From: Maricaulis sp965242785
GTDB taxonomy: Bacteria > Pseudomonadota > Alphaproteobacteria > Caulobacterales > Maricaulaceae
Direction: 5' to 3'
DNA: 64,000 nt
Assembly: GCA_965242785.1 (NCBI GenBank)
Contig: CBDETA010000004.1
Location: 372,001-436,000, forward strand
The notes under the pieces are model-generated. The model ran no database searches and was not told the origin of the DNA. It saw only the letters and a program-made list of their open reading frames with translations. A program made the translations under genes and the position numbers. Shown piece after piece: positions 9,421 to 19,052 of the stretch (position 1 is the stretch's first letter; each line of letters starts with the position of its first letter).

Positions 9421-10764
9421 TCAGACCCAGAACGAGATGACCAGGCTCCCCAGGAAGCCGGTCAGGCTGACGAGTGTGGCCGCAACGCTCCAGGTGCGCA
9501 GCGTTTCGCCTTCGCTCAAACCGAACAGGCGAGAGACCAACCAGAACCCTGAGTCGTTGACATGTGACAAGCCGGTTGCCCCGGAGGCGACCGCGATCAC
9601 GACCAGCGCCATGTCCGCCGCGCCCAGCCCCGCCGCTTCGGCAATCGGCGCCACAAGACCCGCCGCGGTGATCATGGCGACGGTGGCACTGCCCTGCGCC
9701 ACGCGGACCAGCAAAGCAAGGCCATAGCCTGCTACCAGCGGGATCAGACCCAGCCCAAGCGCGGCATCGGCCAGCTGCGCCCCGGCGCCGGTATCAACCA
9801 GCACCTGTTTGAACGCCCCCCCGGCGCCGGTGACCAGAATGACGGCTCCCACCGGCTCAAGGGCCCGCGCGATGGCATCGCGCACACCGCTCTTCTCGGC
9901 ATCCGTGCGGGACGGGACCAGGATCAGCGCCGCACCGCAGGCAATCAGCAGCGCACTGAAGGGATGCCCGACCAGCACCAGAACATCGCGCAGCCCCCCC
10001 GCATCCAGCATCGTGCGGGCCAGGGTTCCGGTCAGGATCAGCACCAGCGGCAACAGGATCAGTCCGGCGCAGGCCCCGGCACCCAGCCGCGGCGGCACGT
10101 GATCATCCGCCGGCGCCAGGCGGGTTCCGGCCGGCAGCCCGCCGCGGCCTTCCAGCCAGGCGGAAAACACCGGTCCGCCGATCAGCGTTGCCGGCAGACC
10201 GATCAGCAGGCCAAAACCGATCACCCAGCCCAGATCCGCGCCCAGAATCTCCGCCACCGCGATCGGACCGGGTGTCGGCGGAATGAAGGAATGCGCCGCC
10301 GCCAGTCCAGCCACCAGCGGCAGTCCGAAGGCCAGGGCCGGCCGGCCGGATTTCTGCGCCATCGCAAAGACCAGCGGCAACAGGATGATCAGGGCCACAT
10401 CGAAAAAGACCGGGATGGCCGCCATCAGGCCTAGAACGGCCATGGCCGACCGTCCCCCGCTGCTTTCCCGTCCGGCCAGCAGGCGCGCCGCCAGGGCCCG
10501 CAGCCCGCCGGAAGCTTCGACGATGGCGCCGAACAGGGCCCCCAGGCCGATCACCACGGCGATGAAGCCCAGCGTGCCCCCCATGCCCGAGACCAGCGTG
10601 TCAAACGCGTCACCCGGCGCCATGCCGGCAGCCAGCGCGGTCAGCAGAGCCACCAGGATGAGCGCAGCAAAGGCATTCATCCGGAAGCGCAGGATCAGAA
10701 CCAGAAGTCCGGCCACCCCGGCCAGCGTGGCCAGCAGGGCGCGGTTCTCGGCGATCAGCTCCAC
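9421..10764 (-). CDS. gluconate:H+ symporter (GntP family)
   Basis: A 447-residue hydrophobic protein with the GntP-family signatures FIPPTPGPIAVAEILGADLG in the middle and SHVNDSGFWLVSRLFGLS near the C-terminus. It would import D-gluconate or a related aldonate. The start at 10764 overlaps the end of the lactonase gene by 10 bases, implying coupled translation. Next to an exported SMP-30 lactonase this makes a lactone-to-aldonate-to-import unit. Gluconate uptake is the default reading; ketogluconate or another sugar acid is possible because GntP paralogues differ in specificity. Confidence 0.92.
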   Translation of the reverse strand: MELIAENRALLATLAGVAGLLVLILRFRMNAFAALILVALLTALAAGMAPGDAFDTLVSGMGGTLGFIAVVIGLGALFGAIVEASGGLRALAARLLAGRESSGGRSAMAVLGLMAAIPVFFDVALIILLPLVFAMAQKSGRPALAFGLPLVAGLAAAHSFIPPTPGPIAVAEILGADLGWVIGFGLLIGLPATLIGGPVFSAWLEGRGGLPAGTRLAPADDHVPPRLGAGACAGLILLPLVLILTGTLARTMLDAGGLRDVLVLVGHPFSALLIACGAALILVPSRTDAEKSGVRDAIARALEPVGAVILVTGAGGAFKQVLVDTGAGAQLADAALGLGLIPLVAGYGLALLVRVAQGSATVAMITAAGLVAPIAEAAGLGAADMALVVIAVASGATGLSHVNDSGFWLVSRLFGLSEGETLRTWSVAATLVSLTGFLGSLVISFWV

Positions 10765-11771
10765 GCCAGCCCCCGGGTCCGGGTCTCCAGCCGCATCAGC
10801 CGGTCATGCGCCGTCATGAACAGGGTCGAACCGTCCTCGCCAAAGGCACAGTTGGCGGTCGCGCGCCCGGTACGGATACGCCCGAGGCAGATCCCGTCCG
10901 GTGAGATCACGAGCACGCCGCCGGGTCCGGTGGCGAACAGATTGCCATGCCTGTCGATCGCCATGCCGTCCGGCAGACCCGGTTGATCCGGTCCGGACAG
11001 GGCGGTCGCATCGAACCAGAGACCGGCCTCTTCGACACCACCATCATCCAGAAGGACGAAGCGGCGGATGACCGGTGCGGCCGGGTCCGACTGGGCGACA
11101 TGAAGGTGGCGGCCGTCCGGCGACAGGCCGATCCCGTTGGGAAAGGTCATATCGGCGACCAGGCGCGAAACCTCACCCGAGGGGGCCAGGCGATAAACGC
11201 CATTGGCGTCCTGACGTTTGAGCGGTGAGGCGTCCAGGCCTTCAAGCCCATAGGGCGGATCGGTGAAATAGATTGAGCCATCCGCCCCCGGAACGAGATC
11301 GTTCGGACTGTTGAAGGGCTCGCCGGAAAAACCGGAGGCCAGGGCCGTCCGCTGGCCGGACGCCAGGTCCAGGCGCTCCACGGAACGGGTTCCGTGATTG
11401 CAGACCAGCAACTGCCCGTTACCGGCATACCAGAGTCCGTTGGCCCCGGGTTCCCGGAACCCTTCCGCCTCGCCAGCCGGGATGCCGGACGGGTCCAGAA
11501 ACACCTCGACGCCCGCATCGCGGGTCCAGCGATAGGCGCGATTACCCGGCACGTCGGTGAAGTAGAGGCAGCCGCGATCCCCGTCCCAGGTGGGACCTTC
11601 CGACCAGGTAAAGCCGCCACCCAGCGTTTCCAGCTGGGCGTTCGGATCGACCAGATCATCCAGCGCAGCATCGAAACGCTCGATGACGATATCGGCACTG
11701 GCGGGCGTTTGCCCGCAAGCCATCACGGCGAGACTGGCCCCGGTGGCCGTCAGGAATTGTCGGCGCTGCAT
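10755..11771 (-). CDS. exported SMP-30/gluconolactonase-like lactonase
   Basis: A 338-residue six-bladed propeller protein of the SMP-30/gluconolactonase family, with the metal-site glutamate in FTWSEGPTW, FNSPNDLV in mid-protein and the late motif LPDGMAIDRHGNL. The N-terminus MQRRQFLTATGASLAVMACG has twin arginines and a lipobox-like end, so export to the periplasm (Tat, possibly lipidated) is likely, unlike the cytoplasmic XylC at 45755. The ATG at 11771 shares one base with the GH3 stop; an upstream frame extension runs inside that gene and is ignored. It would hydrolyse glucono- or another aldonolactone in the periplasm for uptake by the adjacent GntP permease. Confidence 0.88.
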   Translation of the reverse strand: MQRRQFLTATGASLAVMACGQTPASADIVIERFDAALDDLVDPNAQLETLGGGFTWSEGPTWDGDRGCLYFTDVPGNRAYRWTRDAGVEVFLDPSGIPAGEAEGFREPGANGLWYAGNGQLLVCNHGTRSVERLDLASGQRTALASGFSGEPFNSPNDLVPGADGSIYFTDPPYGLEGLDASPLKRQDANGVYRLAPSGEVSRLVADMTFPNGIGLSPDGRHLHVAQSDPAAPVIRRFVLLDDGGVEEAGLWFDATALSGPDQPGLPDGMAIDRHGNLFATGPGGVLVISPDGICLGRIRTGRATANCAFGEDGSTLFMTAHDRLMRLETRTRGLAWS

Positions 11772-14080
11772 CAGTCTGTCTCCGTACGGGTGGCAATGGC
11801 ACTGGCCGGGATGGCGGTTTCGCCTGGCGTGGTCACGGTGACGGAGGCGTGGGCGCGAAGATCGTCGGATGCCGGCCCGACATGAAAGTCCAGCCGGCCC
11901 GCCTCGACCTGCCATTGTCCCGGCGACCGGTAGATCGCGGCCTGGGCCGCCGAAACGACAAACCGCACGGTCCGCGTTTCACCCGGCGCCAGGGTCAAAC
12001 GCTCGAAGCCGCGCAACTCCAGGCGGGGACGGGCCACGCGCGCGACCGGATCGCGCATGTAGAGCTGGACAACCTCGTCCGCGGCCCGGTCCGAAGTGTT
12101 GGTTACCGCGACGGACAGGGTGACAGTCCCGTCTGCTGCCAGGTCCGTCCGGTCTACCTCCAGCGCGCCGTAGTCGAACTGCGCATAGCCCAGCCCGTGC
12201 CCGAAGGCGAAAAGCGGGGTGATCGGCAGGTCCATGTAACGATTGGTGTCACGGGCCGGATCCGGATCGGCAGGACGACCGGCGGGATATTCCGAATAGG
12301 TCAGCGGCACGGCGCCGGAACCGCGCGGAAAGGCGACGGGCAGGCGCCCGGCAGGCGACACCGCGCCATAGACGATGTCCGCCAGGGCGTTGCCGGCTTC
12401 CACGCCCAGCATCCAGCTCACCAGGATCGCATCCGCAGCGTCGGCCAATTCCGGAATCGCCAGAGGGCGACCGGTCACCAGGAGCACGGTGACCGGTCGT
12501 CCGGTCGCCAGTACGGCCTCGGCCAAAGCACGCTGGCTGGCCGGCAGGCGGATATCGGCGCGGCTGCGCGCCTCGGCCGACTGGGTATAGCTTTCACCGA
12601 TCACCAGCAGCACGCGGTCTGCTCCGGATGCGAGCTCGACGGCTTCCGCGATGCCGGACAGATCGTCCGACACCGGATCGGCGCCAACGGCATAGCGGAT
12701 CGTCACTCCGTCCGGCGCATGGGCCTGCAGACCCGCCAGCAGGGTAACGACATCCTCGGCCTGACCGCGGGCCCGCCAGGAGCCCAGCTGGGTCAACGCG
12801 TCCTCGGCCAGCGCACCGATCACCGCCACTTCGCCAGCGCCGGCCATCAGCGGCAGGGCGCCATTGCGGTTCTGCAGCAGCACCGGCGCGCGCGTCGCGA
12901 TGCGGCGCGCCTCGGCGCGATGGGCCGGTGCCAGGACTTCGGCTGCCTCGCGCGCCACGTCATGATAGGCGTAGGGCGCATCGAACAGGCCCAGCCGTTC
13001 CTTGGCGGTCAGGATGCGGGCGACCGCCAGGTCCAGATCGGCCAGAAGGTCCGGATCGGCCGCGATGGCCTCGGCCAGATCTTCGCCGAAGACGCCGCTG
13101 GTCATGTCCATGTCGACACCGGCCCGCAAGGCCAGGGCGCCGGCCTCGGCACGGGTCTCGACCACGCCGTGATTGATCAGTTCGGCAATGGCGTTCCAGT
13201 CGCTCAGGACCACACCATCAAACCCCCAACGGTCACGCAGATGCCCGTCGATCAATGCCTCATTGCCCGTCGTCGGCACGCCGCCGATATCGTTGAAAGC
13301 CGTCATGACCGAGCCGGCGCCCACCGCATTCGCGGCATAGAAGGGCGGCAGGTAAATCTCGTGCATGCTGCGCTCGGACACATCGGCCGTGCCGTAATCG
13401 CGGCCACCGATGGGCGCGCCATAGACGCCATAATGCTTGGCGGTCGCCAGCAGTGTGTCGCCGCGCGCCAGATCGCCATCCTGATAGCCCAGCACCTGGG
13501 CCTCGGCCATGCGCGACCCGAAATAGGGGTCCGAGCCAGCCCCTTCCACGATCCGGCCCCAGCGCGGATCGCGGGCGATATCGATCATGGGTGCGAAGGT
13601 CCAGTGCAGCCCCGAGGCCGTCGCTTCACGGGCCGAAATCCGCGCCGCGCTCTCCCAGTCATCCGGGTCCCAGCTGGCCGCCAGGCCCAGAGGCACCGGG
13701 AACAGCGTGCGATAGCCGTGCACGACATCCATTGCGAACAGCAGGGGAATGCCCAGCCGGCTCTCCTCAACAGCCACGCGCTGCAGCTCGCCCAGCGGTT
13801 CCGCGCCCGCAACATGCAGGTAGGACCCAACCTCTCCGCGACGCACGCGATCAAGCTCCTCAGGCGTCAGGCGGGAATTCAGCGACATGGACCGTCCGCC
13901 CGCTGCCTGCACCAGCTGACCCAGCTTTTCCTCCAGGGTCATGCGATTGATCAGGGATTGAACCCTCGGGGAGACGCCGGGCACCGCCCCGTGTTCGGCC
14001 CCCGCATCTGTTTGGCTCCACCCGGGCGCCGCCAGCATCAATCCCGTCAGCCCGGCTGCAACCAGCTGTTTGAACATCAT
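11771..14080 (-). CDS. GH3 beta-glucosidase (BglX-like), secreted
   Basis: A 769-residue GH3 enzyme with a Sec signal peptide (LMLAAPGWSQ), N-terminal TIM-barrel (about residues 35-350), alpha/beta sandwich and a C-terminal fibronectin type III-like domain (about 660-750). The nucleophile aspartate lies in GFDGVVLSDWNAI. DVVHGYRTLFPVPLGLAASW and KHYGVYGAPIGGRDY are typical of periplasmic BglX-type beta-glucosidases. Two adjacent ATGs mark the start. It is first in an operon leading to lactonase, GntP, GPH transporter and LacI, and faces the GH9 endoglucanase across a shared promoter region. It likely splits cello- or laminari-oligosaccharides to glucose; a xylosidase activity cannot be excluded. 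Confidence 0.93.
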   Translation of the reverse strand: MMFKQLVAAGLTGLMLAAPGWSQTDAGAEHGAVPGVSPRVQSLINRMTLEEKLGQLVQAAGGRSMSLNSRLTPEELDRVRRGEVGSYLHVAGAEPLGELQRVAVEESRLGIPLLFAMDVVHGYRTLFPVPLGLAASWDPDDWESAARISAREATASGLHWTFAPMIDIARDPRWGRIVEGAGSDPYFGSRMAEAQVLGYQDGDLARGDTLLATAKHYGVYGAPIGGRDYGTADVSERSMHEIYLPPFYAANAVGAGSVMTAFNDIGGVPTTGNEALIDGHLRDRWGFDGVVLSDWNAIAELINHGVVETRAEAGALALRAGVDMDMTSGVFGEDLAEAIAADPDLLADLDLAVARILTAKERLGLFDAPYAYHDVAREAAEVLAPAHRAEARRIATRAPVLLQNRNGALPLMAGAGEVAVIGALAEDALTQLGSWRARGQAEDVVTLLAGLQAHAPDGVTIRYAVGADPVSDDLSGIAEAVELASGADRVLLVIGESYTQSAEARSRADIRLPASQRALAEAVLATGRPVTVLLVTGRPLAIPELADAADAILVSWMLGVEAGNALADIVYGAVSPAGRLPVAFPRGSGAVPLTYSEYPAGRPADPDPARDTNRYMDLPITPLFAFGHGLGYAQFDYGALEVDRTDLAADGTVTLSVAVTNTSDRAADEVVQLYMRDPVARVARPRLELRGFERLTLAPGETRTVRFVVSAAQAAIYRSPGQWQVEAGRLDFHVGPASDDLRAHASVTVTTPGETAIPASAIATRTETD

Positions 14081-14469
14081 TTTCGTCCCGTCTTTCCCCG
14101 GGCCACAGCTGCCGGCCCACGGGGATCAGGCCACGAAAGAATGCAGCCAGTGAGCCCTTGCGGGCGCTGGCTGCAGATTTCGTCGGCATGACCACCCGGA
14201 GGGAGGGGCGGCTGCGGCGTCTTCAGTGCTTGCGGTCAGCGTGTCGACGCCGGTCGCAAGGATGTGTCTGACCGGCTCGATTGATGGGGAGGGTGTCGGC
14301 GAACAGCCTGAATTCTCCGCGAAACTTGCGGCAGACCGAACCCCGTTTTCCTCCCCGGGTCTTTGCCCGTCGCTGCCATTGACAGCGTTGTCAGTACCTG
14401 TCAGCTTCGACCGGTCTCGCAGCCGTGTCAAGAATGCCCGGCGACAAAAAAACGATCTGGGGAGGTCGT
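14081..14469. promoter_or_regulatory. divergent promoter region between GH3 and GH9 genes
   Basis: This 389-base stretch separates the minus-strand GH3 operon from the plus-strand GH9 operon. No convincing gene was seen; the short frames crossing it are shadows. It contains the palindrome at 14380-14393 overlapping a perfect TTGACA hexamer (14379-14384), the likely -35 of the GH9 promoter. A matching -10 is not obvious. The sequence near GH3 is featureless to inspection. Confidence 0.6.
14380..14393. promoter_or_regulatory. LacI-type operator overlapping the GH9 -35 box
   Basis: TGACAGCGTTGTCA has perfect 5-base arms (TGACA/TGTCA) around GCGT, the usual shape of a LacI-family operator. It overlaps TTGACA at 14379-14384, which fits repression of the GH9-GH3 operon. 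It could also serve the divergent GH3 operon, whose last gene is a LacI regulator. Its half-sites differ from those at 6913, 26675 and 50178, so a different LacI protein may bind it. Confidence 0.55.
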
Positions 14470-16371
14470 GTGATCCAGCTTCAAAGATCCGCATGCCTGT
14501 CGGCGATCGCCGTCCTAACGCTATGGGGCGAAACAGCTTTCGCCCAGGAAGCCTCGTGTGAGGCCTTGCCGTCGAACGTCGAGGGCGCACCGGCCATCCG
14601 GCTGAGCCAGGTCGGCTTCGAGAGCGGCGGGTCCAAGCGCGCCATCCTGAGAACCGCGGCCGACGCACCGGTGGACTGGCGGGTCCTGTCTGCGACAGGC
14701 AATGTGGTGCTGACCGGCCTGTCACAACCCTTCGGACCGGACGAAAACTCCGGCGACACCGTTCACCGGATCGACCTGACAGAGCTGGAAGGCCCCGGCG
14801 ACGGTTTTGTCCTGGAAGCCTGTGGCGCGCAGAGCCGGGCTTTCGGCATCTCGGACCGCCCCTTTGCGGACATCAGCGAAGACGCACTGCGCTATTTCTA
14901 TCTCAATCGCCTGGGCACGCCGATCGAGGCGGATTTCACCCATGGACCGCAATGGGCCCGTGCGGCCGGAATGCTGGACTCGCACCCCACCTGCTTTCAC
15001 GGACAGGACGAGGCCGGCAATGACTGGCCGGGTTGCGGCTACCGCCTTGATGTGACCGGTGGCTGGGCCGATGCCGGCGATTACGGCCAGTATGTCGTCA
15101 ATGGCGGCATTTCGGTCTGGACGCTGCAGCATTTCGTGGAACGGCTGGACGCGCTCGGCGGGCCGGAACAAGCCGGCTGGGGCGATGGCCGTGTGCCTGT
15201 GCCGGAAAACGGCAATGCCATCACCGACATTCTCGACGAGGCCCGCTGGCATCTGGAATGGATGCTCGCCGTGCAGGTTCCGGACGGCGAGACGGTGGCT
15301 GTGGTCCGCGGCCGCCAGGATCCGCGTGAAGGCCTCGACATTACGATGATCGACGCCGGCGGAATGGCGCACCACAAGCTTCATGAACGCCATTGGCTGC
15401 CCCTGCCCCTGCTTCCCGCCGATGCGCAGGAGGAACGCCTGCTGCAACCGCCCTCAACCGCCGCCACCCTCAACCTGGCCGCCGCTGCCGCCCAGTGCAC
15501 CCGGGTCTGGCGCGACCGGGATGCGGCCTTCGCCGATCGCTGCCTGACAGCCGCCCGCCGGGCCTATGCCGCCGCGCAGGCCTATCCCGACATTTACGCC
15601 TACAATAATTTCGGTGGCGGGGGCGGCTATGGCGATTTCGAGCTCGCGGACGAGTTCGCCTGGGCCGCCGCCGAGCTTTTCCTGACCACGGGCGAAGCGG
15701 CGTTTCTGGAAGACCTGGAAGCGTCCGGCACGCTGTCGGGCGATCCGGGCAATATCGCCTGGCCCAGCGTCGGCCTCCTGCCAGCGCTCAGCCTCGCCGT
15801 CACACCGGGCGACATCGATCCGGCGCTGCGCGAAGCCGCCCGCGCCCAGATCGTCTCGGTCGCGGATGGCTATCTCGAAGACGCTGAGCGCGAAGGCTAT
15901 GCGATCCCCTTCGAGACCAGCCAGTATGTCTGGGGCTCCAACGGCAATATCGCCAATCGCGGGATCGTCCTGGCGCTGGCCCATGACATCACCGGCGAGG
16001 CCCGCTACCGCGCCGCCGTCACCGATGTGATGGACTACCTCCTTGGCCGCAACGCGCTGGACCAGTCCTACATCTCCGGACACGGCACCCGCGCCATGCG
16101 CCACCCGCACCACCGCTTCTGGGCCGCCGGAGCCGATCCGGAATTTCCCGAAGCCCCGCCCGGTGCCGTCTCCGGCGGCGCCAATGCCTTTGCCATGGTC
16201 GACCCGGTCGCCCGCGAAATGCGCGGCACCTGCGCGCCCCAGCGCTGCTGGGCCGACCATGTCGATGCCTACGCCCTCAACGAGGTGGCGATCAACTGGA
16301 ATGCCCCGGTGTTCTGGATCGCCGCCTATCTCGACAGCACGCCGCCCTCGCATCGTGCCTCGCCTGACTGA
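14470..16371 (+). CDS. GH9 endo-beta-1,4-glucanase (cellulase), secreted
   Basis: A 633-residue GH9 enzyme. A Sec signal (LSAIAVLTLWGETAFAQ) is followed by an N-terminal Ig-like domain (about residues 30-130) and the (alpha/alpha)6 barrel. Catalytic landmarks are VTGGWADAGDYGQYVVNGG with the base aspartates, GHGTRAMRHPHHRFW, and the C-terminal NEVAINWNAPVFW with the acid glutamate. The frame opens at 14425, but GTG 14470 is preferred: GGAGG lies 4 bases upstream and the signal peptide then has normal length. It cuts internal beta-1,4-glucan or mixed-linkage glucan bonds. A GH3 gene follows 24 bases later, so the two form an operon behind the operator at 14380. Confidence 0.92.
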   Translation: MIQLQRSACLSAIAVLTLWGETAFAQEASCEALPSNVEGAPAIRLSQVGFESGGSKRAILRTAADAPVDWRVLSATGNVVLTGLSQPFGPDENSGDTVHRIDLTELEGPGDGFVLEACGAQSRAFGISDRPFADISEDALRYFYLNRLGTPIEADFTHGPQWARAAGMLDSHPTCFHGQDEAGNDWPGCGYRLDVTGGWADAGDYGQYVVNGGISVWTLQHFVERLDALGGPEQAGWGDGRVPVPENGNAITDILDEARWHLEWMLAVQVPDGETVAVVRGRQDPREGLDITMIDAGGMAHHKLHERHWLPLPLLPADAQEERLLQPPSTAATLNLAAAAAQCTRVWRDRDAAFADRCLTAARRAYAAAQAYPDIYAYNNFGGGGGYGDFELADEFAWAAAELFLTTGEAAFLEDLEASGTLSGDPGNIAWPSVGLLPALSLAVTPGDIDPALREAARAQIVSVADGYLEDAEREGYAIPFETSQYVWGSNGNIANRGIVLALAHDITGEARYRAAVTDVMDYLLGRNALDQSYISGHGTRAMRHPHHRFWAAGADPEFPEAPPGAVSGGANAFAMVDPVAREMRGTCAPQRCWADHVDAYALNEVAINWNAPVFWIAAYLDSTPPSHRASPD

Positions 16372-16395
16372 GTTCACACAGGACAACTGACCACC

Positions 16396-19023
16396 ATGAC
16401 CCGCTTTTTCACCCATTCTTCACGTCCGACGTCTGCTTTTTCACGCTTGGATTACGCTGGCTTTGACCTGCGTCTGCGCCGCAAGCACGCCCTTCTTGGT
16501 GCTGCGTCCGCGGGCCTTCTCACCCTGCTTGCGGCCTGCTCCCCCGCGTCCGACGGGGCCGAAGCTGCGCAGATCGAAGCAGAGGCGCCTGAAGCCACCG
16601 CGACCATCAATGCTGCGAACTGGCCCCGCATCGAACCGCTGCCGCTGGACCCGGTCGTGGAAGCCCGGGTCGAGTCGATCCTGGCCACGATGACGCTGGA
16701 ACAGAAAGTCGGTCAGGTTATTCAGGCAGATAGCGGCTCCGTAACGCCCGAAGACGTGCGCGATTACCACCTCGGCTCCGTCCTCTCCGGCGGCAATTCC
16801 GCCCCCGGCCCCCTGCCTTACGCCGACACCCGGACCTGGCTGGAAGCCGCCGACGCCTACTACCAGGCCTCCCTGGAACAGGAAGGTGTGGAGGTCTCCA
16901 TCCCCATCATCTGGGGCATCGACGCCGTCCACGGTCACGCCAATCTCATCGGCGCCACCGTCTTCCCCCACAATGTCGGCCTCGGCGCCGCCCGCAATCC
17001 CGACCTGATCGAGGAAATCTCCCGGGTCACCGCCCGGGAACTCTCCGTTTCCGGCCACGACTGGACCTTCGCCCCCACCCTCGCCGTCCCGCAGGATGAC
17101 CGCTGGGGTCGCGGCTATGAAGGTTTCTCGGAGAATCCGGACGTCGTCGCGGCCTACGCCCCGCGCATCGTCGAAGGCCTCCAGGGTACGTTCGGTGGCG
17201 ACGATTTCATGGGCGTCGGCTCGGTCATTTCATCGGCCAAGCACTATCTTGGCGATGGCGGTACGCTGGACGGACGCGACCAGGGCGATGCCGTGATCTC
17301 CGAAGCCGAGCTGCGTGACATTCACGGTGCCGGTTATTTCACCGCCATTCCGGCCGGCGTTCAGACGGTGATGGCCTCTTTTTCATCCTGGCAGGGCCAA
17401 CGCATGCACGGCCAGCGGGAGTTGCTGACCGACGTGCTGAAGGAGCAAATGGGCTTCAACGGCTTTGTGGTCGGCGACTGGAACGGCCACGGCACCCTGC
17501 CGGGCTGCACGCCAACCGACTGCCCGCAATCGCTCAATGCCGGTCTGGACATGTATATGGCACCGGACAGCTGGCGCGGCCTCTATGAAAGCACGCTACG
17601 CCATGTCCAGGAGGGCACCATCCCGATGGAGCGTCTGGACGATGCGGTGCGCCGCATCCTGCGCGTGAAGATCACGGCTGGCATCTTTGAACGCGGCCTG
17701 CCCTCTACCCGTCCCTTGGCAGGCGATACCAGCATCCTGGGATCGCCTGAACACCGCGCTATCGCGCGCCAAGCCGTGCGCGAGTCGCTGGTGCTGTTGA
17801 AGAACAACGACCAGCTCCTGCCCCTCGATCCGGGCCTTCGCGTTCTGGTCATTGGCGATGGTGCGGACAGTATTTCCAAGGCATCCGGCGGTTGGACCTT
17901 GTCCTGGCAGGGTGGCGGCATCGAGAACTCCGAATTCCCCAATGGCCAGACCATCCTGGATGGCATCCGCGAAACCGTGGAGGCCGCAGGCGGCACGGTT
18001 GTGTTCGACCGCAATGGCGACGACGCAGACATCGAGGCTGACGTGGTGATCGCCATTTACGGCGAAGATCCCTATGCGGAGTTCCAGGGTGATCGGGACC
18101 ATGTTGACTTCGTGCCAAACGGGTTCGACCCCACGGTTCTCGACAGGTTTTCCGAGGCCGGGCTTCCCGTCGTGTCGGTCTTCCTGTCCGGACGGCCGCT
18201 CTGGGCCAATCCGGAAATCAATGCGTCAGACGCCTTCGTCGCCGCTTGGCTTCCCGGCAGCGAAGGCGGCGGCATCGCCGACCTTCTGTTTGATGCGGGC
18301 GATGGGTATGACTTCACCGGCACGCTGTCCTTCTCCTGGCCGCGCACCGCACTGGATTCCGTGCTCAATGTCGGATCCGCGGACTATGATCCGCTCTTTC
18401 CTTTCGGCTACGGGCTGACGTACGGCGATGACGGAAACCTGCCCGATCTCCCCGAAGACTCAGGTCTGTCTGCCTCGGACGCTTCAGACACCAATCTGCT
18501 CTTCGCTCAAGGTCAGGCCAATCCGCCCTGGACTCTTTCGCTCTCGAATGGTGAAGCCGACCAGCCTGTGACCGACTTGCCAGCAACGCTAGGCTCTGCG
18601 GAACTCCTCGCCACCGACCGGACCAGCCAGGAAGATTCGCTTCGGCTCATGTGGTCAGAAGCTGGTGCCCGTGTCAGCCTCGTCCGGACGGAGCCTGCCG
18701 ATCTTGAGCGCCAGTCCAACGGCGCCATGGAATTGTCCTTCCAGGCGAGGGCTGTGGGTTCAGACCCGGCTCCGGTCAATATCGGCATGGGATGCGCCGA
18801 GTCGAGCAATTGCGAGGCAACGATTCCGGTTACCCTGATCAGTGGCCCATGGCGCGAATACCGCGTCAGCCTGGCCTGCTTTGCCGACCGGGGTGTAGAC
18901 ATGCGCACCATCACCACAGGCCTGTTCCTGGAAGGTGTCGGCCCAACAGGTGACGTCACGCTGGGTGATATCCGGCTTGACAGCGACACCGATGCAGCGC
19001 GCGATTGCGGGGACGCCGGCTAG
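16396..19023 (+). CDS. GH3 exo-1,4-beta-glucosidase lipoprotein (ExoP-like)
   Basis: An 875-residue GH3 enzyme with a lipobox (LLTLLAAC near residue 48). The barrel begins near residue 85 (ILATMTLEQKVGQVIQADSG) and includes WGIDAVHGHANLIGATVFPH and KHYLGDGGTLDGRDQGD. The nucleophile aspartate is in GFNGFVVGDWNGHG; this GDW form marks the exo-1,3/1,4-glucanase subgroup rather than BglX. A C-terminal beta-sandwich (about residues 700-860) follows the second catalytic domain. The ATG at 16396 lies 24 bases after GH9. It probably trims glucose from cello-oligosaccharides on the cell surface or in the periplasm. The signal region is unusually long (about 47 residues), so a later start is possible. 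Confidence 0.92.
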   Translation: MTRFFTHSSRPTSAFSRLDYAGFDLRLRRKHALLGAASAGLLTLLAACSPASDGAEAAQIEAEAPEATATINAANWPRIEPLPLDPVVEARVESILATMTLEQKVGQVIQADSGSVTPEDVRDYHLGSVLSGGNSAPGPLPYADTRTWLEAADAYYQASLEQEGVEVSIPIIWGIDAVHGHANLIGATVFPHNVGLGAARNPDLIEEISRVTARELSVSGHDWTFAPTLAVPQDDRWGRGYEGFSENPDVVAAYAPRIVEGLQGTFGGDDFMGVGSVISSAKHYLGDGGTLDGRDQGDAVISEAELRDIHGAGYFTAIPAGVQTVMASFSSWQGQRMHGQRELLTDVLKEQMGFNGFVVGDWNGHGTLPGCTPTDCPQSLNAGLDMYMAPDSWRGLYESTLRHVQEGTIPMERLDDAVRRILRVKITAGIFERGLPSTRPLAGDTSILGSPEHRAIARQAVRESLVLLKNNDQLLPLDPGLRVLVIGDGADSISKASGGWTLSWQGGGIENSEFPNGQTILDGIRETVEAAGGTVVFDRNGDDADIEADVVIAIYGEDPYAEFQGDRDHVDFVPNGFDPTVLDRFSEAGLPVVSVFLSGRPLWANPEINASDAFVAAWLPGSEGGGIADLLFDAGDGYDFTGTLSFSWPRTALDSVLNVGSADYDPLFPFGYGLTYGDDGNLPDLPEDSGLSASDASDTNLLFAQGQANPPWTLSLSNGEADQPVTDLPATLGSAELLATDRTSQEDSLRLMWSEAGARVSLVRTEPADLERQSNGAMELSFQARAVGSDPAPVNIGMGCAESSNCEATIPVTLISGPWREYRVSLACFADRGVDMRTITTGLFLEGVGPTGDVTLGDIRLDSDTDAARDCGDAG

Positions 19024-19052
19024 GCTGGCGACAGGTCTCGCAAGGGGTTTGC

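Noticed and set aside
11849..14191. 780-codon plus-strand frame opposite GH3
   Set aside because: Shadow frame of a clear GH3 gene; composition is unlike a folded protein and no start signal was seen.
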